64,000 nucleotides of DNA, taken from Motacilla alba alba. Its lineage: Eukaryota; Chordata; Aves; Passeriformes; Motacillidae. Of the stretch, positions 23,641-37,400 are shown piece by piece. The stretch lies in the NCBI RefSeq assembly GCF_015832195.1, contig NC_052018.1, positions 62,061,666 to 62,125,665 of the forward strand, given 5' to 3'. The translations under genes and the position numbers were made by a program. The notes under the pieces were generated by a model that was given only the letters and a program-made list of their open reading frames with translations, had not been told where the DNA came from and made no database searches. How positions within the stretch are numbered: position 1 is the first letter of the stretch; each line of letters starts with the position of its first letter.

Positions 23641-26600
23641 GGTCCTGATGAGGGTTTGCTGTGCCAGCCTGAAGGATGGGGACAGGCACCATCAGGGAAA
23701 GTAAGTGGGAGTGTCCTCAGTTTTTCAGAAAATCTCCATATTCTGTGTGTGGTTGCTGTCAGTCCTTTCATGACTCATAATTTCAAGATCAGAGCTTCCT
23801 AACTTTATCTCCAGAGATGTGAACAGAGAGACTTTAGCCAGTGTCGTATTAGGTCAGACCTTATTAAGGCATACCCTGAATCCTGAGGGTGATCCTATCT
23901 CATCTTTTTAACAGCCAGGGGAAAAGATGTGATGGTCAGCAGCTATAACTAGGTTTCATGGCCAAACATATCTCTTTTAAGGTTCTTCTTCAGAAGAGGC
24001 GTCCTCCTCTGCCCAGACCCCAAAAAGCTGCGAAGGAAAATGATGACAGAAACCAGAGAAAGCAATAACAGAGAGCAGTGAAGAGGGAAGAGTATGAAAA
24101 AGCAGAAAATAGTCTCTTCTGGGTGTGCTCAGGGCCTCTTTTAATTATTTGGCACTTGGCTTAAATTTAAATATACCCGAGGCATTGTATGCAAGAAGAG
24201 ACTGGATGCTTTGCTCGGCAAGGCGAACACAGTGTTTGTGGCTACAGTAAAGGGGGAAGGAAAAATATAGCCCAGACTGAAGCAGTAGATAGAAAAACCC
24301 TCAGACATCCTCGTTGCACTGATTAGTATCTTGAGTCATTGCCTTTGAGGGAGGTGAGAGTTTCCTCAGTATGGTGGAATTAGATGAGCTCCTTTAATGA
24401 GGTTAGATACCAGAGGCATTGCGCAGTACTGTGAAGTTCCCTGAGGGGAAAAAAATAGAAGGATACCTTTTCCCTGCTGAGAACTGAGGTCTAACTGGGG
24501 GTAAGCAGTGTTAAAACAGTCGGCTTTGGGAGCTACTGAAGCTACCCTACCTATGGAACTGCAAGTGGCAGCGAGAGATGGGAAGAGCTGCGATGCTGTG
24601 TAGCTGCTCTGCTGCCCAGCAGTTCTGCCTCTAGACCCTTTGGCACCCCTCAGGCTCAGGTCTGTCACTGAGGGGGTCTGTCCCTGTCCTGCCTGTCGGA
24701 GGCTGGCCCTGCACCAGCTGCAGGCGGCCAGCGGCGGTGGCTTGGCAGCGCAGCCTCTGCGACGGGCGGCCAAGGCATGGGAGGTAACGCTAATGCAATC
24801 TGAAACCTCCCCCAGACAGGCGGAGGGGAATGAGGACACAGGCAAACAAAAAAAAAAAAAACAAACCAAAAACCCAACAACAACAACAACAACAACAAAA
24901 CCCAACAAAAACCCAAAAAACCCAAAACCAACAACAACAGCAACAAAAAAACCCAACCCTCCCCCCCCCCAAAAAAAAAAGGGAAGAAATCAGGCTGTCT
25001 CTTTATCTCCTTTCAACAGACATCTGTTACACAATGTGTGTCTTTCTGCTGCTTTATATAGCCTGCGTTAAGTTTTCCTGCTTCCTGCAGGCGCTGGCTG
25101 GGACAAGGCGTTGAGATGAAGCAAGCGTCGGCTGTGCTTCAGGAGTTAAACTCGCCGAAGGAAAGGTGAAGGTGTAACCTTCACAAACCCCATGACTGCT
25201 GATCTCTGTCCTGTGACTAATGGAAAAACCCCCAGTCTGGCTGTTCCGGCTTGGAAGCCACTTGTGCCCGGGCTGGGTCCCAGGGGACTTGGTGAGTTTC
25301 AACACCAGAGGCAGGGCTGGTTGCTCTGAATAACACTGTCTGAGCTAAGAAAGCAGAGCTGTCCACTTTGCAGCTAAACCTGTTGAGCACCCTCAACTAC
25401 CAGCTGGGCAAACAGGTTGTTGCCAACTTCAGGTGGCCACTGTGGAGGGCTGACCCCTGAACCAAAGCATCATTTGTCACATCACTTCACTGAAAATCTT
25501 TTTAGAGTATTCAACAACAGCAATAGAGGAGGGTAAGATTGGAGATTTCACTTTGCCTAGAGTGATCTGACAGCACTCAGGTTGAGTTTTGCTTTTTAAT
25601 TTTTTTTACATTTAATTCTGTCTCAAGAATTTGCAGCTCTTAGTGTAATTTTTGTAATAGTTTGCAGTGTGTTTAGAAGCTTAAGATTCTCTTCATTACC
25701 ACCTTTCCCTTTTTGAAAGTGCCAGACTGTTTTTTGCACAAAATACGTACTAATAGACTCGGGGCTGTTATAGTGATAATAAAACAAAAATGCAGTGCAG
25801 CTAGCACCCTGCTGCAGAGGAGCAGTGAATCCAGTCCCCAAACCTGTCTAACCAAACCAAAGGGGCTCTCAGGAGCCCTCTCCTGCTCCTGCCTGCAACA
25901 GAACTCAAACCAGCCGCAGACGCCCCATGGGTAACCGGTCCAGCTGAAGCGTCAAAGAAATTTAGTCACAACACTGTAGCCTAAGACCTGAGATCCAAAT
26001 TTCGTTTTGGACCTTTTGAAAGCACAGAGTGAAGTGTTTAGGCTCGGAGCTCTTGGTAGCTGCAAATCTGAAGAAGTTCAAAGCTCAATGAAGTTCTTGG
26101 CAATGGGAGGGAAAGTTGGTCCTGGGATAGCAAATGTGGAGGCACCACAACTTCCAGTGCAAACACCCCTAAGCTATTTCAGCTTTTCTTCGGTGAAGTG
26201 AACACTTCTCAGGTCACTTTAATGCATTCATCGCCCCTACTACCTTTCAAGATAATAGCTATGAATGCCTCCTTTGTTACAAGGCATGCGGCCCTGCTTG
26301 TGTGGGAGGTGGGTGTTACGATAGGCATCATACAGCAGTATTCTGGTATTCTAATAAATGAGCTTCTGCTGGAAGTGACATTACTTGAGTGTAAAACCAG
26401 GCATATCTGTCTCCTTAGTAAGATACAGGGTATTTTGTGGGGGTGTGAAGTAATTTTCTTTGAATAATTGAATTAATTAATTACAAGTTACATAAATGTA
26501 TAAAGCTCCAATTGCCCATAGTATCTGTGTACCATTCACAGAACTCTATGCAATATTTTCTTCTGATTACATTAGCACGCTATTCTGAATATGCCAAACA

Positions 26601-29600
26601 ACCTTCCTTTCTCCTTTTTTATAGTTCCCTGAGAACTACTTTTGTAACACCCATGAGATGTGAAGAACAACCAGAGCCCTCCTACAGGGAACAATCTGCC
26701 ACCAGAAGAGCTGTGCATTTCACTGATTTTTTTGGCTCAGATACCAACTCACACCCTCATTCTAAGACAAAAAAAAAACTTTTGAAAAATTGTAAAACCT
26801 TCATTTTTTGGTGAAGCAAAAGATCAGAACATCTAAAGTGTTCAAAAGATTTTGATTGAGGTCCTTGCAGACCAAAAAAAGAAATGCTAGATTCACAAAA
26901 GCTGCTATGGGAGGATATATTACCCAGTAGCCACCAGCATGCATCAAGCTTTAGGAGAACTAGTTCAGTTTCCATCTCTGAAGAAATTTGAGAGCAATAG
27001 AACAGTGTTTTCACTAGCAGCCTGCAAGCTGATTGTGCATATGCAAGCCTTGAAGCATTGCTCCTTGGTCTCTCCTGATGAGACAGCCACTCCGTGTGCA
27101 GCATTTTACATTCACTGCCACATGCTCTAGAAGCCAGACAGCCACTTCCCAGAAGCATGAATCATTTTCACATTTGTTTTCTGCTTCAGCTCCTGTTAAA
27201 AGTACTTTATTCCAAGTAGAATGGCTTTAAATGGAATACCTAAGGAGATTCAGCAACTGGATAGGGATTTGTAGGACATTCATCTGCAAGGTTGATCTGC
27301 TTCTAAGGCATGCACCAGAGCTTTGACACACCAGCACACCAGCAAAGAGCTTCGACACACCAGCAAAGTGTCCGAACCATTAGGAAATCTTGAGTCCCAG
27401 GTAGCACCTTGGGAGCATCTCCAGGTGCTGAGAGCAAGAGTGAGAATAATGCCCAGGGAACTGGAACACTAACCTGGGAAGTGCAGCCACACTGCAGAGC
27501 GTGCAGGGCTGAAGCTTGATATGTTGCACTCTCCAAGGTTTGCATCTGAACAGAACAGTCCATGCTTGTGGACAGATGCGCCTGAGGTGGAGCTGGGGTG
27601 CAACTACACCTTTTCCATTCCCAAGGCTCTTTCTTCCCAGGGCTTACAAAACAGGATCATAGCACCATTAAGCAAAGATGGCTACTTTTGTTTAAAGGGG
27701 TCTTCAGATGAACTCTAGGAACCCAAACAAGAATCTTGCTCAGGTTTATTGAGGAAAGCGAGAAATTGCTAGGAATGCTGATGATAGTAGAGCCCCACAC
27801 TCTTCCTTTATCCTGCTCTTTAGCTGTGTAGAATAATTGCAGTATGAATGAAATACAAGCTTGCAATACCAAGCTGTGTATCAATCATTTTCTGCTGCTC
27901 TCTGGGCTGTAGAAATAGTAATGATTTAGCTTTAAGTACTCAATTTTTTCTCAAGTTCTTTTTTTGACATTCTTTTCATTTTGTTGCTCTTTGTTTAAAT
28001 GCACAGAATTTTTCCAAGATCCTCTGGAAATTTCCAAGATGTAGTGTTTTGCTTTGGGCTTCAGTGGTGCCACTTGTGACAATGTTTAGATTTTTATTTC
28101 AATTGCACCTCTGAGTCACAGAGCCGCATTTCTTCCTTCTTTTCTTTCCCTTTAGAAAAATGTTTCAAATCCCTCCCTGTAAAAGTGCTTTGGCAATAAT
28201 AAGAACTGGAATCTTAACAATTAATGGAGCTGTTCCAGTGTATTTACCAGGAAAATTATATTCACTGGTTTTGATTATGATTTGGAAATAAGCAGGTATG
28301 AATGTGTGATGCTGCTTGCTTGTGACTTTGTCTTCTGGCATATTTTAAAATCATAATGTCCCTGGTGCTGGCTGTCTAAAAACAGTGCAATTTCATCCCT
28401 TCAGGTGGTTCTGATGATACCAAAGGTCACTCAGCTGCCCAATAAAGTCAGTGAAATGTGGAATAAACCAGTCAGTAGCCTGGGGAAGTACCCCTTTCTG
28501 TGTGGCTTCGCGTTCCTTGGCAGTTTTATATGCCTGCATACATTATCCTTGTAAGTGTGATCTGATGTGTAGGTGGTCCCTATTTCTGACACATTACATT
28601 TATCTGCATCTCTGGAGAAGCTTAAAAAGTCAAGCCTTTTTTACAGTCAGAATATTACCATGAATATGATGTATTCTGGGGACTGCATTCTGCATCCCAA
28701 GCATTCAGCTAATCAGAGCTGCAGCTCCAGCTGGCCTTATTTTGCCAGTGAAATAAAGTGGAGCTATATAGGGAGAACACGTGAAGGCGTGCAGTAAATT
28801 TTTATGAGCCTGAGAATGAAATGACCACATTGCTCAAGACTCACCAGCAGAGCTATGAAAGGCTTAACCAAATAAGTGGCAATTAAAACTTTATAGTGTT
28901 TCACATTGTCATGTGTTTGTGCCCTGTGTGTAATTTTTATCTCTTGTTTACACCTGCACTGGTAAAACTGAGGATAGTACATGTTGCTGTACAGTCACCC
29001 AAAAGGCATGGCTTCATTTTGTTTGTTCATGGGTCTTCCTTGAAGCTACCTGGAGGTTTTATGCGTTATTTTGAAACACAGGCAGGTATGCAGCCAGGAA
29101 GGAACTGTGTGGTGGTATTGCCTTCTTCCTTCAGTGCTGCACAGTGAGCTGCTCTGTGCCAAGTACTGACAGTCTATAGCTGCTCATAGGAACTCTTATC
29201 CTTCAGGAAGTATACTTTGTAGATGCCACGGAAACTGAAATATATTGGTGGTACTTAGCACTGCATAACAAGAGATGAAATACAGATGTTTCTAATGGCC
29301 AGAGGGTATATTTGTTGGACACCTCCTTGAACCAAAACTAGGTTTAAACATACTTTTGAGCTTTGTGCCTGACCCTAAATTTCCTTGGTTTCAACCTGCT
29401 TCCAGGGTTGGTTTGCTTTTTTTGTTTTTTATTGTTGTATTATTCTGCTCCTGATACAGGTGGCCTCTCTGGTTCTCCTGGCAATACCTCTCTGGTATCC
29501 TGGCAAGGGCCGTGGAAGGTCAGGACAGGCAGAGAGGAAGGGGGAGGGTGCCAGGTCAGTACATGAGAGAAAAAGAGGGTAGAAAAATCACCTCAGTATG

Positions 29601-29890
29601 GACATGAGAGCAGAAAGCAGGGCAAGACAGAGTTAAATAGCTGGGACTGCAGAATCAGATTTAAAAAAATACAGCAAATAGTCTTGAGACCTAAATTCTG
29701 ATTCCCAAGCTGAAAAAACCCTGAGTTATTCAGCCTCATTCACATAATGGGAAAATCTTCCACTTTGAAAAGCCATGCCTCTGCCATTAATACCAGGCAT
29801 CTCCCTCCCCGTTTCTGGCCTTAACATGTTCACCGGTGTTACCCTGGAATCCTGCAAGATGTTACTTTAGAGATAAGCCTGTCCCCAGGG
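23641..29890. other. Intergenic, no gene seen
   Basis: Mostly unique sequence. The main oddity is the GC-rich patch and A-rich/CAA tract at 24560-24980, listed separately. Small imperfect repeats of 'gacacaccagcaa' occur at 27316-27368. No exon, RNA gene or mobile element end was recognised elsewhere. Confidence 0.55.
24841..24980. repeat. A-rich (CAA)n low-complexity tract ending in C10A10
   Basis: An A14 run (24848-24861) is followed by A-rich sequence, about seven CAA units (24875-24898), more AAAACCC-type sequence, and a C10 run (24961-24970) directly abutting an A10 run (24971-24980). The poly-Lys/Asn/Gln and poly-Phe/Leu/Val frames read from it are composition artefacts. Confidence 0.9.
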
Positions 29891-29958
29891 AATCATAGAA
29901 AACACAGATGGAAAACACCTCAAGAGATAATCTACCCCCTGTTGTTGCCCCGGGCAAT
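29891..29958 (-). mobile_element. Degraded CR1 3' end, minus strand
   Basis: A short stretch reading AATCATAGAA, then ATGGAAAACACCTCAAGA, then a CTACCCCCTGTTG...GCCCCGGGCA block. It matches the extreme 3' end of CR1 in reverse complement but with many differences. Probably an old, heavily truncated copy. Confidence 0.5.
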
Positions 29959-31349
29959 GGAAGGCAAATTACATGTATGGGCTGGGGCGTGGGGAGATGG
30001 GTGCATGGGCAGGGTTTATTTGCTGGAAAGCTGTGAAGAAACATGCTGGGAGAACGGTGAAGTAATGGGAATGGCGTTGTGTCCAGGTGGTATTGGAAAC
30101 TGCCAGGTAGAAATGAGGAACTTTGTAGTGGGCGGAGAGGCAACAATACAGGTTAATGACTATGCTCCAAGTGTTCTCATCCACATGATTTAGGGCCACG
30201 TAGGCATCCTGAACTGACTGGGACATTCTTCATTGCACAGCTGTATCCGTGGTGGGATAGGAGTAAGGATTAGGAGGGCTGCAGCAGGACTGTAGCTGCA
30301 CATGCTGTGCTGTTAGTGCAATTATAGTGTTGAGCAATGCTGCCCTTCCCAGCGACACCACTGATGGATCCAGCTTGGTTGCTTTATAGGGTCAATAATT
30401 TGCAGTAATCAGCTCAGTAGTTGAGCAAGGTAAGAACCAAACTGACCTCTTCAAGAATCCTGATTATTTCAGACATCAAAAGCAGTCTGATTCTGCAGCG
30501 CTAAAAATATGTTCAGACATAGGGTGCCGCCCTGTGAACTGCAAGATTCAAAATGCTGTTTTTTTTTTTTTTTCATCTAGAGTAATGGGGAAATGACGAG
30601 AATTAATGAGAAACCCGAGACTTAACTGAGTAAGGTACAGAGTAAGGGTCTATAAAAGTGCTGAAAGTCAATAAGGGAAAGTTGAGAGGGAAAGGTCACC
30701 AAGGACATTGAAGAGGTCCCCCTCTGTTGGAATGGAAAAGTCACAAGCGAACCCCTCCAAGAAGAACTTCAGCATTCATCCAGATAAAATTCTGCCAGGT
30801 GATTAAATAAATAGATATTTCTGCAGAGCCCAAGGAAAAGAGATTGCAAGACACATTACAGCGTCATTCTCCATCGGGCAGTGCTGGGGGTGGCGAAACT
30901 TGGTCCTTCCATGCCATCTAGTGTAGGAAGCTGAGCAGCTCCCTGCTCTTGGCAGCAGCTCCAGGACCTGTGCATCTAGCCAGGCTTGGCTCTGCAAGCC
31001 AGGGTGATAAACAGGAAATTAGGTGAGGAACAGAATCTGCCTCTGTATGAACCATCCCGCCAATGAGGGTAAAAACCTGCTCCCAGAGTACCATGGCACT
31101 GAGTGATGATGGTTGCTTGGCTGTTTGCATTGTGGCACACTCAAAGGTTTTAGAGAGAATGGCATAGCTTGTGTTTTCACATGTTTTAAGTGAAAAAGAG
31201 TAAGGCTACCCAACTTGCAGCTCTTGACACACTAAGAAGATAAAGATAGCATGGGATATTTTCATTCTGGCTCTCAGTAAGGTGGTTTGAGTCTTAATTT
31301 CTGTGATTAAAACTGTACATTCGGTAAGTGGATATTAGGTAAAGTTGGA

Positions 31350-31403
31350 TGTTTGGTTTTGTTTTTTGATTTGTTTTGTTATGCTTGTTTGTTTGTTTGT
31401 TTT
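31350..31403. repeat. (TTTG)n-type simple repeat
   Basis: Irregular GTTTT units lead into four regular GTTT units at 31385-31403. Confidence 0.75.
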
Positions 31404-34400
31404 CAACAGGATAGAGAAATTTCTGGGTTTTGGCTGACTTGAGTAAGGCGAAAAACCATTTTGTTTCCATTAACAGTTGCTCCAAAACATGCCAATGGAT
31501 AAATAAGGGCCCAAAGTTGTGGTGAGCTGTCTAATTTCTAAACATAGATGTGCTTCAGCTGAGTGGTTAGGAATACTTTTCTCTAGTGCTAGCTACTGGT
31601 GTAATGAAAAGACTAAAGGCTAAACCAAGGACTCTTGACCTTACTTTGAAACATTCAGTGCTGGTTTGTCTTTGACGCAGAAGAGCAGATTAGGTGGGAG
31701 AAAATTTTGATAGCCTTTGATGTTCCCAAAAAATCTATACCATCTCATTAGGCTTGTTCAAAACTGCTTCTTAACAGATTGCAGTGTCAGTCCAGGATGG
31801 TACCAATCCCAGAATAACCAGATAGCTATATATAAATATATTTATTTCACCCAACATCCATGGACAAGGGCACCTGCGTGCTGGCTGACTGTCCTACGCA
31901 TAAGATGTGAAGTGTGTTTATAAGCAAGTTTTGAGAGTCATAGTTGCTAGCCTTGATATACAAAGAATGAATGATCTCAGCAGGATTTAAAAAAAGACAG
32001 TTACCTTGAATAACTGTGCTGGAGCCTGCATCAAGCATAGGAAGAGGTAGTTCATGTTTAGTTTTGGATCTAATAAATATATAATTGTTTTTCTCAGCTT
32101 TCTAGTTTTTATTTTATCACTTTGTTTATTCCCTCTAGAAAAATAGCTGTTTGACTCATCCAGTCACTACCTTGCTGGACTTAATAAACACTACTGCCTC
32201 TAAAAGAAAGGATCCAGGCTTAAGAGGAGATCTGTCCCTTTCTTCCATCTTGACTCCTGCTAGATGCCCTCACCTGACATTGATTGTACAGGCTTCTGTG
32301 TTCCCACATGCCTTTACTGTGGTGCAAGTAAGGTTTTATGTGGTGTGTAAACAAGGAAATCCCTAGAAGCAAAAGAGCACTTCAGAAGTTCGGGTTGCAT
32401 GATGGCAAAATGATGACATGTAACCACAGCACTGATAAGGGCTGCATGTCTGTTGTGTGTTGAGAAATGGGTGAAACACAGCACAGGGGAGGAAGAGATG
32501 GAATGTCATCATGTGCTTTCTATTTGTACCAACATAAAAAAAGGATAGTGTTTCTACTCTTTCCAAGGCAAAGTGATGTATGTGTCTGGTTCCATTATTT
32601 AAAAAAATATTAAAATGATTTGAAATATGTTTCAGGGTTAAAAAAGAAAAAAGAGGTGGATATTGTCCATTTTGAGTAATCAGCCAAAGTCTTGGCCTTC
32701 CTGTTCTTTCCTTTGCTTGGAACTCCCACATATCTCTAGTTAACAGAACCCCCAAACATGAGTGATGTTTAAATATTTAAAATACTTCTTTTTCAACATT
32801 TTTCTAGTATAATTATTGATCCCACAATGTTTAGTATCCAGGAAGCAATCCTAAGTTCCTGAAATGAAAACCACCTTCCAAAAGCCAGGCTTTTAAAAGA
32901 TGAGTCATTGGCTGGCACTTGAGCATTTTTTGGCACTTAGCTTAAAAGTAAGAGGTTTTGAGGACAGTTTCTGCGTGTGAGAAAGTAAAGCAAAGACAAA
33001 ATCAAATCAAAAAGTGCTTGGCATGCAGCCTGACAACTTTCAGAGAAGAATGTAATAAAATCACAGTGTCCAGGCTGAAAGTAGGGGCACTCGTGTATTT
33101 GGTGCTTAACTCTTTCCTGAATGGCCTGTAATTACCATCCTGTATTTGTCTGAAGCCAGGGCTGCATTTCTGTCTTTCTCAGAATGTGTCTTTTTGCTGC
33201 TGAAGATTTGGGGTCTTCAAGGGCTTTGCTCGGGGAGGTGGGGAAGTGGGAGGGGGCTTGGAGACCAAGTTCTCAGCATCCTCATTAGGTCCCTGCAGAA
33301 GCTGCTAATCCCTACCAAGGCTGCTGTCCTTGAGGCAAATCCTGGATTGGTGGAAGGTATTTCATAACTATCCACCTGAGGCTTGCCCTGCTCTTTGTTC
33401 CCTTAGGCAAAACCTGGAGCAAGGAAAGAAAGGGTAGGCAAACTGGTATGATTGTCAGCTAAAGTGCTGTAAACATCTGCGTGTAAATAAAAATCCTTTC
33501 CCTACTGTTTTCAACATCTTCCTCCTGAGAACTGTAGTCCACTTTGAGGGAGGACTGCAGGTTCAGGTCAGCAAAGATTAATATTAAATAGAGGAAGAAT
33601 AGAGAAGGCAAGAGTTGGGATATATACCTCCCTGTGCTGAACAAAATCCCAATAGAAATGAGTGTATGATCAGCTGGTGAGTGGCATATATTAACCCTTG
33701 GAGATGGAAGGTGTATTGGTCTCATGCACCTGTAGCACAGAGGGCAGTGCTGCAAATTCCTGGGTCTCCTGCCAGGTCAATAGCACAGTTGTGTGCTCCA
33801 TTGTTCCTGCCACGAGTAAATGGGGAGTAATTTCAGTGAAGCAAGAGAACTGAGGGTTGATAATTCTAAGGAGTTTTTAGATTTCTTACACTTTTTCTCA
33901 TGCTACCCTAACTTTGCAACTTCCCATTTTCAGCTTGCCCCTCCACAATGTTCTGCAATGGCTTAGCTTTACTTGGTTTGTTTCATGCTTTATAATTGAA
34001 TCTATAAAGCCTCTGTTGCAGTGTTTATGGAATCTCTTTGCAGAATGATGAGGACGGGGGGCTGTGTACCTATGTGAACACTTGGACACATGGTCCACGT
34101 GTAGCAGGAGACAAGTTGACAGAGTTCCCTTAAACTCAGGAAATATTTTTCAAGCAGGAAGTATAACCAGCCAACCTGGAACAGCCATGGGTTCGCAGCA
34201 GCATCACCTGCATGATGACATGACTCATGTCTGTGGTGGGTAACCTGTCATGATGTGCTCATTCCCAGTGCTAAGCAGAACCCCCATGAACACCAATGGA
34301 GTTACAGGTTTGGGGGGAAGAAATGTTCTGTACACCTGATCATTACAGACCTCCCCAACCCAAGCAAGTGCTTTGAAAACCACAGCTGCAGGAAGCAGGT

Positions 34401-37400
34401 GTGAGCCTCTCAGCGCCTGTGGCTGCTCACATCGTGGCTGCAGCAGGGAAAGGCCTCGCCTACAGCTGAGCAGAGAAACTGGGCTTTCCTCTGGAAGGCA
34501 GCTTCAGCTTCCCACGGCTCCCTGCCAAGGAGGCTGCACCGAGTAACCCTGAGCGCTGGCCCTTTGCCCCTGTATTCCCCTGCTGCGGGCAGTCCGGGCA
34601 GCAGGACAGGAGGGAGCCGTGCGAGTTAAGTTGAGAGGAAGGGAGCAGATAAGGACACAGAGTAATGAAATGAGTGGCTGGAGTCAGGGGAAGCGGGAAG
34701 CTGACCTAAGGACTGAGGAATGTCATTGGGGACGGAGGGGTGGGGACATGTGGACTTGGCAAAGAAACTGGGAGGGGAAGCCAGGAAGAGAGGGTGTGGA
34801 GAGGCTGAGATGAGATGGGGACCAGAGAGAAAGTCTTATTCTGGGGTTGGGCTTGTCTCAGGTTAGGGAAGAGGACAAGGATCCAGAAACCTGGCAAATG
34901 GATCATGGCACTGGTCAGGAAAGGGATCAGGAAACAGAGCAGGAGGAAAAAAGTTGAAGGGCGTTGTACTGGGATGAACAGAGACAGAAAACTCTGCACC
35001 CACCCACGTGAGCTCTAGCCTCCTGAGCTGGAATGGGACCCAAGAGGATTGTGTGCAGACCCCACCACTGTCTGGAAATACCTTTCAGACCTATTCTTTG
35101 AGGCAAGATTCAGGAACATGTTTTCAGCTTCTTTTGTGTACTTTTGGAGAATTTGGCTGAAATGGTGTAAAATAACTTTGCTAGGTAGGGTGAAAAGTGA
35201 AGTCAGAAAGGTGAGCCATGATGTATGCAAACAAATTTGTGGGGTTTTTTCCTGCTTTGTCATGATGCATTTTAAAGTAAAAATCACATTTTATGCCCAA
35301 AATATTTGTCATCAATTCCTTAGTTTGCCATATAATTAAACCATTAGTCTATAGATTTCATCAAATATTTGAGTAGATTAATTTTAGAAAGATATAATAT
35401 AGAAATGGCACATTATTTAATAAACTTAAACATGCTCTCTTGCTTTATCTTATCAATTTTTTACTATTCTTAAACAATTTTAAAATTGTAGCAGATTTTT
35501 TTTCTTATTGAAATTTCTAGGAGCTGGCACAGATAAAAACAGTCGATCAAGACATGCTTCAATATTTCCATGCATTTCACAATGATAAAATGTGGTTGTC
35601 CCTGTGATTTTTAAATCTTTTTGTCAGGTAATGAAAGGAAACATGATCTAAAGTTGTCTTATCACAAGTATTTAGCAGTGCAATGTAGTGCATCAACTTC
35701 GTCCTGTGGAAGCAAATATACCTCCTCAGTTTCTAGTTAATTTGTGGAAAGAAAGAGTTCAGGCAGAGGAATACCCTGCCACAATTAACATTGCAAGTAC
35801 AAAGTTTGCATCTAATTTCAAAATGAAAAACATTTTACTACAAAGAAGTTTTTACATTTTTCGAGTATTCCTGATGAAGCTTCAGTGCAGTCAAAAATAA
35901 TCATGAGCTAAGTAATTATTTTTCTTCGGTTTTATTTAAGGAGTGTAATTAAGTGCAGTCTTTGGGTGAGATAAGGACAAAACTTCATTTTGATTTATTG
36001 CTTGGTTTTTTTCTCTCAGCTTGCTGTTAGTCTAGGGTCTGCACTTGGAGCAAGTAGGATCAGCCTGCTGAGGATGGATTCAGCCTCCCTTACATTTATG
36101 TGGTCAACAAATGAAAAAAGTTATCTCTGTACAATGAGACTTTGCTTCTGACACTCGCAGCGACGCCCTGCACAGTCATCCCCTACTCCTCACTGTCTGC
36201 CCTGGGAACAAAGGAAGGTTGTTGGTCCCATGCAATGCCACACTAATCTGGGATCCTTCAGCTGCCTTCAAAACTGGAAGCCACATAGATGTGCCTGCAC
36301 TGTACTAACACAACTGTGTGGATTGGCAGGACTCCAGCGAGATTTTTGGTATTGTACTTTGTTTGGTACTTTTACTGACTTACCTGGAAGTTGCCTCAGT
36401 ATTTCTAACATTGCCTACTGCAGAGAAATGGAAAATATGATGGCTTCTGTTAATTAATTCCACATTGAAATGCAAACACATGAGAAGACTTAACATTCTC
36501 AGCCTCTGGTGAGAGAGCGCAGGATACTGATACACTTGCTCCCTTCTGATTGACCATTACAGATGGCCTTTGTAATATAGCCTTGAGACTTTTTATTTTT
36601 TCCTTTTTTAAAAAAATACAATGTGATGTTGCTAAAAGCTATTTAATGAAAATAAAATCTTCTCCAGAACAGGTACCACATGAACAGCCCCTTTTCCTTT
36701 CTGTTCTTCATATTTTTACCACATGTATTGGCTGTGCAGTTTTTAAGGTTCTCATCCAGAAAAGTACTTGAGCAGGTGCTTAATTTTAAGCATATGCTTA
36801 AATGCTTTTCTCTCTTAAACCCTTATTCTTGGCTTCCACTAGGACTGCTGAAAAGGGTGATAAATGCATGGAAGTTTCTGTGATGTAGAAAGCTGTCTAT
36901 TAGTAACTCCAGAGAAACCACCAAGTGATTCCACATGGACCACCAAACTGTCTTCAGAGTCTAATGATTTTCATTTGCTCTGTCAGTCCAGGGTAGACTC
37001 AAGATGAAAAGTTATGTATTATTTTTCCAGCTCCCCGAGCTATTCAATCCTTCTTCCATCATTTGTTTAATACATTCCTCATATGCTACTCTGGTCTCCT
37101 GACACCCAGGCTGTTCCTGGGAACAGCTGAATTCCCACATGAGGGGAAACATATTTTCATATGTTTTGGGGTATTTCAAAAGTGTTATTTTATTTAATAG
37201 ATTTAAAATATTTAAGTCCCCACCCCCCCACCACCCCTTTGGCATGCTTTTAGTGGGTCTCCCAAGAGACTGCAAAGCAGAAATGAGAAAAACTACAATT
37301 GCACAGAAAAGCATGCTTTTCACAGGAGTTCAAGGTGACATACAGTCAAGAAATACATTGCAAATGAACTGAACTTAGTTTCCTCTCAGGAGGAGATTGA

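Noticed and set aside
23328..23771. Open frames on both strands near 23.5 kb
   Set aside because: They lie wholly or mostly within a 5'-truncated CR1 copy.
24366..25114. Frames with long Phe/Val/Gly or Lys/Asn/Gln runs
   Set aside because: They are translations of the CAA/A-rich simple repeat.
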